64,000 nucleotides of DNA from contig JADLZK010007812.1 in the NCBI GenBank assembly GCA_015847255.1, forward strand, positions 47,368-111,367, written 5' to 3'. This DNA is from Hyparrhenia diplandra (Eukaryota; Streptophyta; Magnoliopsida; Poales; Poaceae). The position numbers were made by a program, and so were the translations under genes. A model generated the notes under the pieces. The model was not told the origin of the DNA. It did not search any database and worked only from the letters and a program-made list of their open reading frames with translations. Shown in pieces: positions 34,673 to 48,132 of this stretch (within the stretch, counting starts at the first letter, position 1; the number at the start of each line of letters is the position of its first letter).

Positions 34673-37600
34673 ATGGCTCCTCCGCCTCACCTCCTCCCCA
34701 CCGCCGCACGCCAGCACCCCGCCCTAACGGTCCCTCCCCAGTCCACCTTCTTCTGCCCTCCTCCTCGCCACCGCCCACGCCGACGGCCCCTGTCTTCTTC
34801 TGCTCCTGCCGCCGCAGACGGCGATGCGTCCACCTCCTCCTCCGCCGTGTCCGCTTCCGCCAACCAACGGGGCTCTTCCGCTTCCTCCGTCCTCACCTTC
34901 CAACAGGCCATCCAGCGCCTCCAGGTTCGTTTAATTTCGCTCGCTGCACCCCTCCCCTCCAACTAATAATCAAATTCTTCAATTCCAATTCCAATTCCAA
35001 TTCCATTTCCACAGGAGTACTGGGCCTCCGTAGGATGCGCTGTCATGCAGTGCAGCAACACCGAGGTAACCTGCTCTAGTTAACATTGTTACTTACCCCG
35101 ACCCGGCCTTACTAGTAGTAGGTAATAACCTTGTTTTTCTCATTCAGGTCGGAGCAGGCACAATGAACCCTCTCACATTTCTCAGAGTCTTAGGTCCTGA
35201 ACCATGGAACGTCGCGTAAGTTCATCCCTCGTCCTCACCATTACTAGTATTTATCAACTCAACTCCAACCCCTTTTGTTTATGCACCGCCATCTAATCTC
35301 TCCTTGTTGCGGTCCGCAAATTAACACTTTCCTTATTATATAGAATAATTCCAGTAATCTCAAAACCTTGACATGTGATGCTCGGCAGTATATACAAAGG
35401 CTACAATGCTAACGCCGTCTTCCTTTCCTTTCCCTTTTTGTTCTACTGTATTTTTCTCCAATTTTGATCCTCAAGTTACGTGGAGCCAAGTATAAGACCA
35501 GATGATAGTCGCTATGGGGACAATCCCAATAGGCTTCAGCGCCATACTCAGTTCCAGGTTTACTCAAGTTTTGTTTTTGTTTTTCATCTTCTTTTATTTA
35601 ATTGACCAAACCATTAACGGTGCCTGATTCAAGGAATTTAATCATCCCTGACGAATAGGTAATTCTGAAGCCTGATCCTGGAAATTCACAAGATCTCTTT
35701 CTGCACAGCCTTTCAGCAATAGGTATTGCTAAATAATACTATCTGGTTTCACTCCTACTAGAAGCCTTGTACAACCAAGTCAGTGATTGGTTGGTTGAGT
35801 TGTTTGTCTCACAGGTATCAACATCCGTGAACATGACATCCGTTTTGTTGAAGACAACTGGGAGAGTCCGGTGAATTTCTACCTTCTTTCCAGTGTCATT
35901 TTTTTATGCCACCACATGTCCTGGTTGAGTAAACTCCAATGAATTTCTTCTTATTCGTTGCCCTCAAAAAACATTCTTCTTATTCATGACAGGTTCTTGG
36001 TGCTTGGGGACTAGGCTGGGAGGTCTGGATGGATGGCATGGAAATCACACAGTTCACATATTTTCAGCAGGTACAACTAATTAAATAATATGTATCACTT
36101 CATGACTCTTGCTAAAATCAAACTGGGATAACGCAGCTGTTTCATCTGCATATTTAGGATGCAGACAAGGAATACAAATCAGACCAAGTGAAACTTGACT
36201 TATTAGATTTTTTAAGGAAAAAAAAAAGAAAACTAGACTATCCAGGAAGAACTATGTGATCTGCACCAAGAATAAAATAGCATCCAAAATCTAAACTTTA
36301 TTTATCCAGAACTAGATGACCTATGGGAAACTAGATGATTTTGCATCATCACTTCATGTACTCAAAAGTTTTCAGGTCCTATTCCTGTCTAATCCCTGTA
36401 CTTTTTTTTTTTTTTTTTTTTTGTATTTCAATTGTTGCAGTCAGGAAGCCTTCCATTGCAGCCTGTTTCTGTTGAAATAACATATGGACTTGAACGTATC
36501 CTCATGTCACTTCAGGTAGGCACAGTAATTATTTTGTTTTCCTCTTGTATGAGTCATACATATACAATGCTTATTAGCATTCTTTTCTTCCTGGATAGAA
36601 TGGTCAACATAATTCCTTGATTTTGTTAATTATTGATCCTTGACTCCTGTATGTCTATAGCACAGCAACTGTGAAACTAACTTCTCCATTGAGATCATTT
36701 CTACCATACTATGCTGGGTAGTATGACCTTTGAAAAAGCTGACCTTACTTTAATTTAGATGCTGTGACAGGGAGTTGATCATTTCAAGAATATACTATAC
36801 ACCGAAGGAATTACATATGGAGAACTGTTCCTTGAGAATGAGTATGCTTTTTCTTGTCTGTTTTTCGATGCTATGCAGATCTTTTCTTTTTCTTTAGATT
36901 TTCTCTCCATTTCCTCTTATGTACAATGGATATTGATTCTGTCATGTGCTTAAGCTTTGGACCTTATTTCTGGTTTCTTGACTTCAGGAAGGAGATGAGT
37001 GCATATTATTTAGAACATGCAGATGTCAGTCACATTCAAAAGCACTTTGACAATTTTGAAGAAGAGGCTCGCTCTTTGTTATCACTGGGTCTGCCAATTC
37101 CGGCGTATGCTTGAATGATTTTATACCGTCTCCTTTGGATTACAAGCAATTAAGTGATAAAATTGACAAGCTGGCCCTTGATTTGCAATGAACTAGGTAT
37201 GATCAGGTTCTGAAGGCCTCTCATGCTTTCAATATATTAGATTCTAGAGGTTTTATTGGTGTAACTGAGCGTGCAAGATATTTTGGTCGCATGCGAAGGT
37301 GCGGAACTATTTCCCTTGTTTTCTTTCTATCTTTTCCTTAACAGGTATCATGGAAATTTTCAAGTACCTCTTTGTTCCTAATTAAATTATATATTTCCAT
37401 TAGAGAAACAAATATCTCCATATCACCATGCTTTTTTTTTTTTCTTGTAGGTTTAGCAACCTGCATTTTATTTTAAGTTCTAATATTCCTCACTACCCCT
37501 ATTTTGATTTCCCAAACTCATTGCTATGGGTTTTGAATTCTTTGTTGAAGATTGCTTCATCTAGCTTCTGCATTAAAGTTAAAAATAAAATTATGATCTT

Positions 37601-40600
37601 GCTTACTGCTTTGTGCAGTCTTGCTTTGTGCAGTCAATGTGCTCAGCTTTGGGTGGAAACACGAGAAAACCTTGGACATCCTTTGGGTACTTATGAAGAG
37701 GACAACCTTATCTATCCTCATGTCTCCGCAAAACCTCCTAGAGAGGTAGTTCATTTACATTGCTATCCGCTGAGTATTTTTTTAAGAAGAAAATCACATA
37801 AGAATGCACATATGATGTTGCAGACTACACAAAACAAAACACATGTTGTTTGACCTAGAAATATCGTTTCTTCCATTCAGGAAGTGCTGTTGCAACCCCG
37901 GGCGTTTGTTCTTGAAATAGGAACAGAAGAGTTGCCACCCCGTGACGTCGTAGAAGCAACTGAACAGGTAAACATGGCTCTCCATCTGTATCTAAATTCT
38001 AAAGAACATGATGACCCTTGCTTTGCAAATTTTTCTTTCCTAGAATTTACTGACTTTGTTTCATAGTGTAATGACTTGTGATCTGTTGCTTGTTGATCTT
38101 CAGCTTGAGAAATCTCTAGTTAATACATTGGAGAAACGTAGATTGACCCATGGGAAAGTGCACACTTATGGGACACCAAGGAGATTAGCGGTATCATCCT
38201 GACAATTTTCATCTCACATTTAGTTTCCTGATCGGCCTTCTTGATGTAGTTTTCTACACTGTCATGTCTTTCAAGCTTCATCAGAAATTGCTGTCATGTA
38301 ATGTCTAAAGTATCTGCAATATTTTTATTCCTTCTGTGAGTAGAGACCAGGAGCCAGTTTGGTGTGTGTTCAGTTAGAAATGAATGTGATAACCTGCCTG
38401 ATGACTATCCAATTGCATGGTGGAGAACTTTTTCTACTGGTTAAAATTTCCTTTGCTTAGTATATTAGGGATCTTTGTGCATGTGGAAATATCTAAAACT
38501 GGTGTACATGAACACGAAAACATATTTGAAAGAAGTGGGCATCTTTTAGTTATGTTTGTTATAATATGTTAGTGAACCTTAGTTCATAAGAGGGATAACT
38601 AGGCCTTATGCTTTGCCAAGAGCTTGAGAGATTGAGGGATGAGACTTAGAGGTTAGCAGGGGCTGAGATAGTGGACTGATAACTTCATACTTGTTGATTG
38701 CTTGATTCCTCTGGATTAGATTACATGGTATATATAGAGCATCCCAGCCCTCTGGGCGTCCAGGTTCTGGCCCCTTCGTTTCTCTCAACATTAATCACTC
38801 TCTCATTACTCTAATCCCTTCCCCATAAGCCTTAATTGTTGCTGACTACAGCTGGTACCTCCTGGGAGACCGAACTGGCCCTTTCAGCCACATCTCGAGC
38901 CCTGGGACGGTGCTGCCGTCCCCCCATGACATAATATGGAAAACCTTTATTATAGTTATGTTTGTTATATGAAAAACCCTTAATATATTAGACCACTGTT
39001 TTTACATCTACACTTGTCCAATCTGAAGCAATAAGCAGTCCAGCTTTGATTTACAGATTGTTGTTGAAAATCTTAGTATGAAGCAAACAGAGGTAGAGGT
39101 TGAACTACGTGGTCCACCAGTTGCGAAGGCATTTGACGAAGAAGGAAGCCCCACTAAGGTTGGCTATCCACAAGAAACTTGGCTATACTCTGCTTTTGTG
39201 ATATTGCTTATTCTTGTGTCTCTTTTGTAGCCTGAAATATGAATATGTGCATGTGGAAAATAAAATCTAGTTTGGCTGTTAATTAGGAGGAAGAGAGTAG
39301 CATCGTTTACAAAAGCTGCATTTTTACCATTGCTGATAAGGACCTTATCCTCTTAGAATATTTTTCTTTTGAGGGAATTTTTACAGAATAATTTTCTTTG
39401 TTCCTATCCAGGCCGCTGAGGGATTTTGTCGAAAGAATAATGTCTCTGTCGATCATCTATATAGAAGAATGGATGGTATATATACAAAACAAGCTCTTCC
39501 CTTTTAAATATTTATAATTGCTAGTTCCTTTTAGAGTTGCCAATTTCTCTTTCTAGCTTTTTGGGTTTATTTTCATCATTGCACCACTTATATAATTATA
39601 TTGCTCATTGTGATTGGTTGCCAACTTGCCTACCTACAGTCATCTCCACTTCTTGTTTGTGCTTTCTGTGTTAAAATCACCATGTGGAATTGATAGCATG
39701 GAATTTACTATAGACCTGATGACCTGTGTAGATCATTCATTGATATTACATGTAGTTATTTTATATGATAACCTTAGCTTTAGTTTAGTTCTCATCTGCT
39801 TATTCTCCTATACAGTCATCTCCACTTCTTGTTTGTGCTTTCTGTGTTAAAATCACCATGTGGAATTGATAGCATGGAATTTACTATAGACCTGATGACC
39901 TGTGTAGATCATTCATTGATATTACATGTAGTTATTTACTTATTTTATATGATAACCTTAGCTTTAGTTTAGTTCTCATCTGCTTATTCTCTATAAACTT
40001 ATTAAGTGCTAGAAATAGAGGGTACTGAATTGATTAGATAGATTCATATTTTATCAAGAGAAATTTGAATTTTTTTTTTTATATTTATTATCTGCTTCCT
40101 ATATCTTATTACTAGATGACCATGTTGAGGCCTTATGCTCAAAATTAACACATAATACCACTTCCCCCTTATAACCCCCTTTTTTCTTAATTATCTCTTC
40201 TGTTATTTAAAGAGGCCTAAATTTCATGAAAAAATCACACTTTACAGGTAAAACAGAATATATCTATGCTAGAGTCAGAGAGTCTGCTCGTTTTGCTGAT
40301 GAGGTTATTTCTTATCCTATATATTTGCAATTTGCTCAGAAGATTGTATTGGATACCTGAAGTAGGGCCTTAGTTGATCAACAAACTTTTCAAGAGTTAA
40401 ATTGTTATTCCTCGTATATTCGTGGTGTTTTCTGGCACTGCAATGAAAGTGAAAAATATATGTTGCATTTTGCTAGGCTTTATTAGAGCAGCTTGCTTGT
40501 ATTCGGATCAACCTACTAATCTAGTCATCCATTTTTTTTAATTGTCAGTACCAGATGGAAAACTTTAATGTCTAAACAGATTAAATGCTCCATCCTATTT

Positions 40601-43600
40601 ACTATCAGTCAACCTCCACATGTGTAATAAATGAGGTGCTATGTTCCCTTGTGTGAAATGAAAGCAATAGGATTGCATGGATTTTTTTTTTTTTGACCGA
40701 AGTCAGCAAGGGAAACCCCAGCCTATTTTTTTAAAAAAAATTAATAATGCAGACCTGCTTAAATTCGCTCCCACAGGAAGTCGAACCAGGTGTCTTTGTG
40801 CTATTGAGGTGCTCTAACCACTAGGTTTGAGTCGAATCCAGGCTAGCTATTTGATACCATGTTAGAGTGGAATATTCTCTGTATTCCTCCAAACCATAGA
40901 AGGGTGGGCAATATAGTAGCTGTACATGGGCCTCTAATGGGCCTTCACTCATATACACTAACAGATTATGAGGACAAGAGGCAGGTGTACATATATAGGC
41001 AAGGACCCAGGGTTGGTTTATAGAAGTATGACCACCGTTGGATCTCATTGACTATTATAAGAGTAATCAAATCTATAATAACCATAATGGGCCAACATCC
41101 ATGCGCCTATAGAGGCAGCGACTGGCGCCCTAACACGAAGAATTAATAATACAAGAAGCTATCGATGCTTAGCAATAATTACTTACTTAATTAGTAAGTA
41201 CTGTGTTCAGAGTCCATGTCTTGGCTTTGCATATTCTTTTCTATTTCCTACAGTGTGTATCTCTCTGCTTCTGTCCTTTAATTGTAGGATGTCAACTGCA
41301 GGTCCTAACTGAAGATATACCTACTATTGTTTCTGGTATTTCATTTCCCAAGTCAATGCGCTGGAACTCCAATGTATGTGTTCCCTGAATGGCCTTTATG
41401 CTACCAATGTGCTATTATGTTTGAGGAATCCTAGTCATCTATCAAATGATCTAATGCCACTATAGTTTCAGACTAAACTGATTACATATTATATGTAAGT
41501 ACTTGTACCAATATTCAGCAGAACTCATAACTTTAGCTGTAGCTAGTTCTCTTCTGTTGTTTCACCTGGGGAGGGAGGGGTGGGGGGGGGGGGGGCTTCC
41601 TGAATATAAGACATAGATAATAGGGTAATATACAGAATGAATGCTTCTTTATAATTATGTGCCTTTTGTTAATCTTGCATACATTCTCAACAATAGTTAC
41701 TTCTTTCCTTTTCTTTGGTGAGGACAATAGTTACTTCTTTAATTTGGGCAATGAGCTTTACAGATCCCATTACAAGATCAATGTGCATGCCACTCACTCT
41801 AGATTATTTCACTCGTAGATTGTTTTTTTTAGTCGTCCAATACGCTGGATCCTGGCACTTCATGGCGATTTTGTTGTGCCATTTTGTTTTGCTGGTATCT
41901 CAAGGTACTACATTTTTGTATTAGTTCTCGATCTTCCTTTGTCATAAATTTTGAGCATTATTGTTTCTATCAGTTAACAAACAAGGTTTGCATTGGCAGT
42001 GGGAATCAGTCATGTGGCCTTCGTAACTCTTCTTTGGCTAATTTTAAGGTACTAATTGGATGCTTGTTTTTATATTTCATCTATTTTGCTTTTTTTTGTT
42101 ACTTCTATTGTAATGGTTGTCTTGAGTAAGAATGTTGCTGCATAAACTAAACTTTTATTTTTTTTTCTCGAACATAAACTAAACTTTTATGATAGCAAGC
42201 AATAAATAAAAGATTATTTTCTGACGTCTTCATTTTCTCTTGAATTGTACATCAATAAAATAATTAAAGCAGCATACTACCAGCTCATCATATGTACCAT
42301 GGAAGTAATCCTAATTTTTTCTCCAATTTCAGGTGGAAACTGCAGAATCATATTTACGTAGTGTGGAAAAAGCCGGGATCCTGATTAATATGCAGGTGAG
42401 ACGAGTGCATATAGGTTGTTCACACACACTTATCTGATCCACAAACTTCTCTTTAATTTTTTTTATTAACAAAGTAATGTTTTGTTTGGAGGTTGCTTAA
42501 CATCAATTCTGAATCTCACGCAATATTTTTCATTAAAATATGGGTTTGAACTTTTGATCTTTATCAGCTTTAGTAGCCTGCATGAAGCAGGGAATAGGCT
42601 AAATGGATTCATTTATAATTTTTCAAGTGCTCAGCACTCCAGATGTTACTGTAATAAGTTTCATAAAATATCCCACTGCAGGAGCGGAAGGAAAAAGTCT
42701 TGCATGCCTCTACTGTATTGGCTGAAGTTGTCGGTGGCGATTTTGTTGCGCCTGATAGCTTGCTGCAGGAGGTTAGATATCCTTCTGTTCCATTTTTTAT
42801 GTTGTATCTTGATTTTTATTGTCAAAAAGTGTAATTTCAAACCACATTATGCAGGTTATCAATCTTGTGGAGGCACCTGTGCCCATCCTTGGTCAATATG
42901 ATGATTCCTTCTTAGAACTTCCGAAAGATGTACTGATTACGGTATGTTCAGCCTTTTATTGTGGATGAGTATATAATCCCTTGGAATGTGCTGCATATTT
43001 TTAATCAGAATTGCAACTACAGGTTATGCAGAAACACCAAAAGTATTTTGCTGTAATCTCCAAGTCCACAGGCGATCTGCTACCTTATTTTATTGCGGTG
43101 AGACATTTTCCTCCATCATATTTGACAATTGAGTAATGCCTTTTTACCCTTTTGTTTAACTCAGTTTTCTCTTAGGTTGCCAATGGTGCAATTAGTGAGG
43201 AAGTTGTCCGCAAAGGGAATGAAGCTGTTCTCAGGTTATTGAAAGGCCCTATGATGATTTTGTACACAAGTTGTGGCATGCATTGCAAAGTCAAGTTCTT
43301 TGTATGAATAACAATCGCCATAGTCAACTAAACAGCATTATGATTAAAGTGTTCTTTCTGTGCCCTCTGAATTTTTTGTTTGATTAGAAGACTTTACTAC
43401 TTTAGTCAATAGATTCTGAATTGTCATACAATGCAGGGCAAGGTATGAGGATGCCAATTTTTTTTATAAGATGGATACACAAAAGAAATTTTCTGAATTC
43501 CGAGGCCAGCTTAGTGGCATTCTTTTTCATGTAAGTATACTGTCCTGAATTTTCTGAATTGTAATGTTTGTCTTTCATAATAAAGTACATCCTAATTGAA

Positions 43601-45831
43601 TAGGAAAAACTTGGCACAATGCTCGATAAAATGACACGTGTCGAGAATACTGTTGCTGAATTGGCCCTTATTCTCGGAATAAATGAGAGAATGATCCCAG
43701 TTATCAAAAGATGCGGCTGCATTGGCGATGTCAGATCTTGCAACTTCTATTGTCACAGAATTTACTTCACTTGCTGGAATTATGGCACGCCATTATGCTT
43801 TGAGAGATGGCATCCCTGAAGAGGTTGTGATTCTTTTTTAATGTGGTAAATTTGGTACCGACTTGTCTTAGCATTCTGTCCATTTTGGCTGATTGCATAT
43901 TCATGTCAAAGATTGCAGAAGCACTATTTGAGATAACACTTCCTCGATCTTCAAGTGATGTGTTTCCAAGAACAGATGCTGGTATAGTCCTTGCGGTTGC
44001 TGATAGGTACTTGTGCACACAAATGTAGCCCACTCTGTGTTTATTCTCAACATGAAAAAAATAAATTCTGCATTTCATTTGTTAATTCTGTTAGTGCACA
44101 GAAATTTAGTGGCAACTTTCCGGGTAGTACTGCATTTCATTTGTCCAAGAATTTATTCAAGCTAGAGAAGCTGCTACCCTTTTCTCATTTGTTTCACAGA
44201 TTGGATAGCCTAGTTGGATTGTTTGGAGCTGGATGCCAGCCAAGTTCTACCAACGATCCATTTGGACTTCGAAGGGTCTCTTATGGACTGGTAAGGGGGT
44301 TAGAAAAAGCCCAGTTACCATCACATAAAACTTTCCCAATTATCATCACATGAAACTTTCTCACATGTATTTTATCTAGGTCCAAATATTGGTTGAGAAC
44401 AAGAAGAGTTTTGACCTCAGGCGAGCTCTCACCTTATTGGCTGGGGTGCAACCCATAGAAATAGGGACTAATGTAATAGATGAGGTCAGTATGCATTTCA
44501 GGTATGTTTATGTACTATGTTCATTTAGTATATGGTTCCTGACAGATTTATTGTCAAAATCCTTTTTAGGCAGTACAATTCGTCACAAGGAGACTGGAAC
44601 AACTTCTGGTACATATTATCTTGATCTTTAATGACAGTTGAGTTATATACACATATTATGATTTTTCATTTTGGGTGTTAGCTAGGGATAGAGATACACT
44701 GGTACACACACTGGTGGTACATTTACCATGGAAAACATTTTTTTCTATGGTTATCATTATTTCTCCAACTGCTGTGCTGGTCCTTTATTTGAATAGGATT
44801 AACATTTTGAACTGATACATCTGCATTTCCTTTAAAACACATTTTGCTCATGTAATCGAACTTTTGGTCGATGGAATCCATTGCCCTTTTGAAAGTGGCA
44901 TCTATTCTTGTCATTGCCATCAGGTAGATGAGGGAATTAACTGCGAGATAGTCCGTTCAGTGCTTATGGAGCGTGCAAACTGCCCTTATCTAGCAGCACA
45001 AACAGCAACTGAAGTAAGATGTTATGTGCCCCCCACCTATCTGCCCCAAAGATTCAACAGTTCTTCCGAGTATTCTATAGTTTTTTTTTTTTTTGTGGAC
45101 ACTTGCAGATGGAAGCATTTTCAAGAACGGAAACGTTTCCAAAAAATTGTTGAAGCATATTCAAGGCCAACAAGGATCATCCGTGGAAAAGAAATTGAGT
45201 CTGCATTGGAGGTACTGGCTTAAACATGTACTATAAACTGCGATTTCAGTTCACTTTATTGTGAAGTTTTTTACTCAGCTAGCTAATCACCAGTCTTGAG
45301 TACTCATTGGTGCAGTATTTCTCTCGTGACTCTGATTTTATGTGTAGGTTGACCCAAAGCGTATTCGAGAAAGATGAAGAAAAAGTTTTGTGGAGTGCCT
45401 ACTTGGAGGTTGCTGATAAGATCCATTCTGGTACATTTTTTTTTTTTTTAAAATTTTCATTCTTGTCGTGATGGTTTGCCCCTCTGCATTATGTCTGAAT
45501 CTGATTACCTGTACTGTATCCAACAACCCATCGTGTAGGTGTTGATATTAGGACCTTTGCCGATGCTTCTCTGCTCCTGATACAACCCCTAGAAGATTTC
45601 TTCAATAGTGTCTTTGTCATGGCGGTGAGTTTGAGATGTCCTTCAAAAAACTTATGTTGTTGTTAACAATGATTATGAGTGATGATGACGATCCTTGCAG
45701 TGTTTCTTACTGATAGTGTATATCATGCACAGGAAGACGAGAGAGTTCGCAACAACCGGCTAGCGCTGCTGAGAAAGATTGAGAGTTTGCCCAAAGGAAT
45801 TGCGGACCTCTCAGTTTTACCTGGGTTTTAG
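34673..45831 (+). CDS. EDD1: Glycyl-tRNA synthetase, chloroplast/mitochondrial (bacterial-type, fused alpha-beta)
   Basis: Charges tRNA-Gly in plastids and mitochondria; the Arabidopsis orthologue EDD1 is embryo-essential. Thirty-six exons: 34673-34924, 35015-35065, 35148-35215, 35476-35557, 35659-35722, 35815-35870, 35993-36070, 36441-36515, 36771-36841, 36988-37104, 37197-37298, 37619-37745, 37881-37967, 38104-38190, 39057-39158, 39412-39475, 40248-40303, 41302-41373, 41819-41904, 42000-42048, 42333-42395, 42682-42771, 42855-42941, 43023-43097, 43176-43234, 43437-43530, 43604-43823, 43912-44006, 44200-44290, 44380-44484, 44570-44608, 44924-45013, 45109-45211, 45348-45430, 45539-45624, 45733-45831. 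A Ser/Pro-rich transit peptide (about 75 aa) precedes the class II alpha part (LTFQQAIQRLQEYWASVGC, VEITYGLERILMSLQ). The beta part starts near residue 388 (FVLEIGTEELPPRD). Three extra A's (runs 43706-43709, 45141-45146, 45356-45358) break the last third; without them it is about 1073 aa, close to the Arabidopsis length. Confidence 0.94.
38590..38935 (-). mobile_element. LTR-like retrotransposon fragment in synthetase intron 14
   Basis: On the minus strand this inserted block has an LTR-like promoter region (GGATGCTCTATATATACC) followed by a C/A-rich transcribed part. It starts with GC-rich sequence unlike the AT-rich intron around it. The element boundaries and family were not identified. 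Confidence 0.35.
39637..39995 (+). repeat. Recent 176-bp tandem duplication in synthetase intron 16
   Basis: The segment starting CAGTCATCTCCACTTCTTG at 39637 repeats at 39813 almost without change through CTCATCTGCTTATTCTC. The one clear difference is an extra 8-9 bases (TTACTTAT-like) in copy 2 near 39938. The very high identity indicates a recent event or an assembly duplication. Confidence 0.9.
40683..40838 (-). mobile_element. tRNA-derived SINE-like element in synthetase intron 17
   Basis: On the minus strand the sequence has a tRNA-like pol III promoter: an A-box in TAGTGGTTAGAGCACC and a B-box GGTTCGACTTCC, followed after about 90 bases by an A-run corresponding to the plus-strand T-run at 40681-40694. 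This layout is that of a short plant SINE. It abuts the LTR/PBS remnant next to it. Confidence 0.6.
40850..41135 (-). mobile_element. LTR with primer-binding site (Copia/TRIM-type remnant) in synthetase intron 17
   Basis: A 276-bp unit at 40860-41135 begins TGTTAG and ends CTAACA, the TG...CA inverted ends of an LTR. Directly adjacent at 40850-40859 is TTTGATACCA, the complement of the initiator-tRNA primer-binding site TGGTATCAAA. The internal domain is missing or very short, so this is a truncated LTR element or TRIM on the minus strand. Confidence 0.6.
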
Positions 45832-48132
45832 CTGGGTGTGTGAGTGTATAGAGAGTGGGTGCCGGGATATTTAAGGAGATTTTGCAAATTAAATTATCCT
45901 GGAAAGCAATGTTTTAATAGCAAGTTTTTTTGAAGAAAGAGAAATTTGGCGTCAAGTGTAGAGCAGCAGCACAACACTGTTAAAATTAACAGCATACCTA
46001 CTGCTTTGTTGTTGTTTGCTCCAATTGAGCACACGAGTTATAACTATTTTGCATAATGTTGCTCGAAGAAATTCCAGTACTACTTTTCATTCCTATTACA
46101 AGCTGTTACTAAACTGCTTTTAAAGAAACAAAACCTTATCATAGAGGGGCAAAATCGATTGCTCTGGTAACATGAGCATACCTACTCCATAAGGCACAAA
46201 ATGCTTCATTGTCACCTGCAGGAATGAAAGCAATGGGGGCCCTAGGTAACAAAACTAGCAACATTCAGAAAAAAAAAAAAACAAAACCAATAAAAAGAAG
46301 AATGTCGGATCCATACCTTGCTTTGAGAGAGAGAATGGATCCAAGCACACGAAATCCCCCTCCTGCCATGGAAAAAAAAAGAAAATACCCATTAATTAGG
46401 AAGTGAATTAACAGAGGAAGACGAAGGAAGAAAAAGGAAAGGAAAGTCTAGATTTCCTCCTCCAACTATCACGAAAGTTCACTTTTCCTCCCCCCAACGT
46501 CAAAACCGGACAAATCATCTCCCTCAACTTTTCAAACCATGCAAATTACCTCCCTCGAGCGGTTTTGAGGGTGGTATTGCTACAGTAACAGCGGATTGCC
46601 TTTTCATTTTTTTTTTAAAAAAATCTGGTTAAATCTTTGAAAAATCATAGTAAGTCCATAAGAAAAATCATAAAATGAAAAACCCAAGTTTGTTAGACTC
46701 CACATGAGTATATCTACACACTGAATATATAATATGGTATGCTTTAGTCCAAAAAATAATTATAGAAGTTGCTACGAATTATTTTTAAAAAAATACACAA
46801 AAGTATAGATCTAAAGCTACAATAAAAATTTTATACTGAAGGATACCATATTATTCACTATGTAGACATGCACATCGGAATATAAAAAAATAGATTTTCT
46901 ATTTTATGATTTTTCTGTGATTTACTATGATTTTTTTTAAAGATCACCAAATAAATATAAAAAAAAAAAAACAAAACCTTCATAGCAAAAACTTTGTACT
47001 AAATTATATCATATTATATATTCAATGTGTAGATTTAATCATGTTGAGTCTAACAAAATTGAAATTTTCATTTTATGATTTTTCTATAATTTACTATGAT
47101 TTTTCAAAGATTCAACAAGAATTTTTTTAAAAAAAAGAAAAAAGCAAACATTGAAATTTTCATTTTATGATTTTTCAAATATTCAACCAGAATTTTTTAA
47201 AAAGGGAAAAGGCAAACCGATGTTCTTTGTAGCAATACCGCGCCCTCAAAACCGCTCGAGGGGTAATTTGCATGGTTTGAAAAGTTGAGGGAGGTGATTT
47301 GTTCGGTTTTCGTGTTGCGGGAGGAAAAATGAACTTTCGTGCTGCACCTACGCCACCGTCATACTGCTGAGTTTGATCATCCGTCGTCTTGGGCTTCACC
47401 TGCCTCACCTCACCTGCCTCCCGTGGGTCCTGGCGTAGCCTTGGGCCCACCGGTTCTTGAGCTCACTCGGCCGAAGAAAGGATGTCGTGAACCCCACGAG
47501 CTAAACTGTTTTTTTTTTTTTTTTTTTTTTTTTTTTTGAGCAAAACGAGCGAAACTGCTGCGTGATACTGATTGCTCGTGTTGCCGAAAGTGAAACGACG
47601 GGCCACGAAAGTCAAGGTACTGCCTTCAGCCCGGCTCAAGTCAAGGCCCCCAACAATGTCTCTGCAAGTCATTGCAATATCATGTTATTTCTGCATCAGA
47701 ATATGAAAAGTCTCATCAACTAGAAGTTTTAGTCAAGTCCAATTCAGAAAAGAAAAAAGAAAAAAAGGTCTAGTCAAGTTCATTCATGCATGTTGTACAG
47801 GATTACTCACCCTAAACAAGAGGTAAGCATTCCGAAACCAATAGCTCAATATAAGCAAGGACACGACTAAAAAAGAGAAAAGGTTACAGCAGTATTACAT
47901 TTAATCAAGGGAGAGGTATCGACCTGTTCTGTACAGTTGATTACATCCTCAGCCCAACAAATCAGGGTTACTAATCACTATCAAGGCAAAATCAGGGCTA
48001 CAAAGCTCATCGATGTGCCCTCACCTACCTTCCTACCTAGCTACCTAGATACATACACAGAGACACTTGAATTCGAGCACCATCCAGCCCTAATTTTCCT
48101 GTTTAACAGCTACATGACAATTAGTCACCCCT
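45832..48132. other. Intergenic interval between convergent synthetase and MED13 genes
   Basis: No coding gene is supported. A long-TIR transposon fills 46436-47340. A T-run of about 27 bases lies at 47511-47537. The remainder should hold the two 3' untranslated regions. Confidence 0.55.
46436..47340. mobile_element. Long-TIR Mutator-like nonautonomous transposon, copy 1
   Basis: Terminal inverted repeats of roughly 130-160 bp bound the element. The left arm reads GAAAGTTCACTTTTCCTCC, CAACTTTTCAAACCATGCAA, ATTACCTCCCTCGAGCGG; the right arm carries the same motifs inverted (CCGCTCGAGGGGTAATTTGC, GGTTTGAAAAGTTGAGGGAG, GAACTTTCGT). The interior is AT-rich with GATTTTTC-type repeats and no transposase. 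The right terminus is shorter than the left. Long TIRs of this kind suggest a MULE-derived MITE; a 9-bp target duplication was not confirmed. Confidence 0.7.

Noticed and set aside
40760..40838. Possible tRNA gene
   Set aside because: Only A- and B-box-like motifs are present, with no complete cloverleaf, and a SINE-like tail follows.
47511..47537. Poly-T tract as a retrotransposon tail
   Set aside because: No adjoining coding or SINE structure and no target duplication was found. It may be a simple homopolymer.
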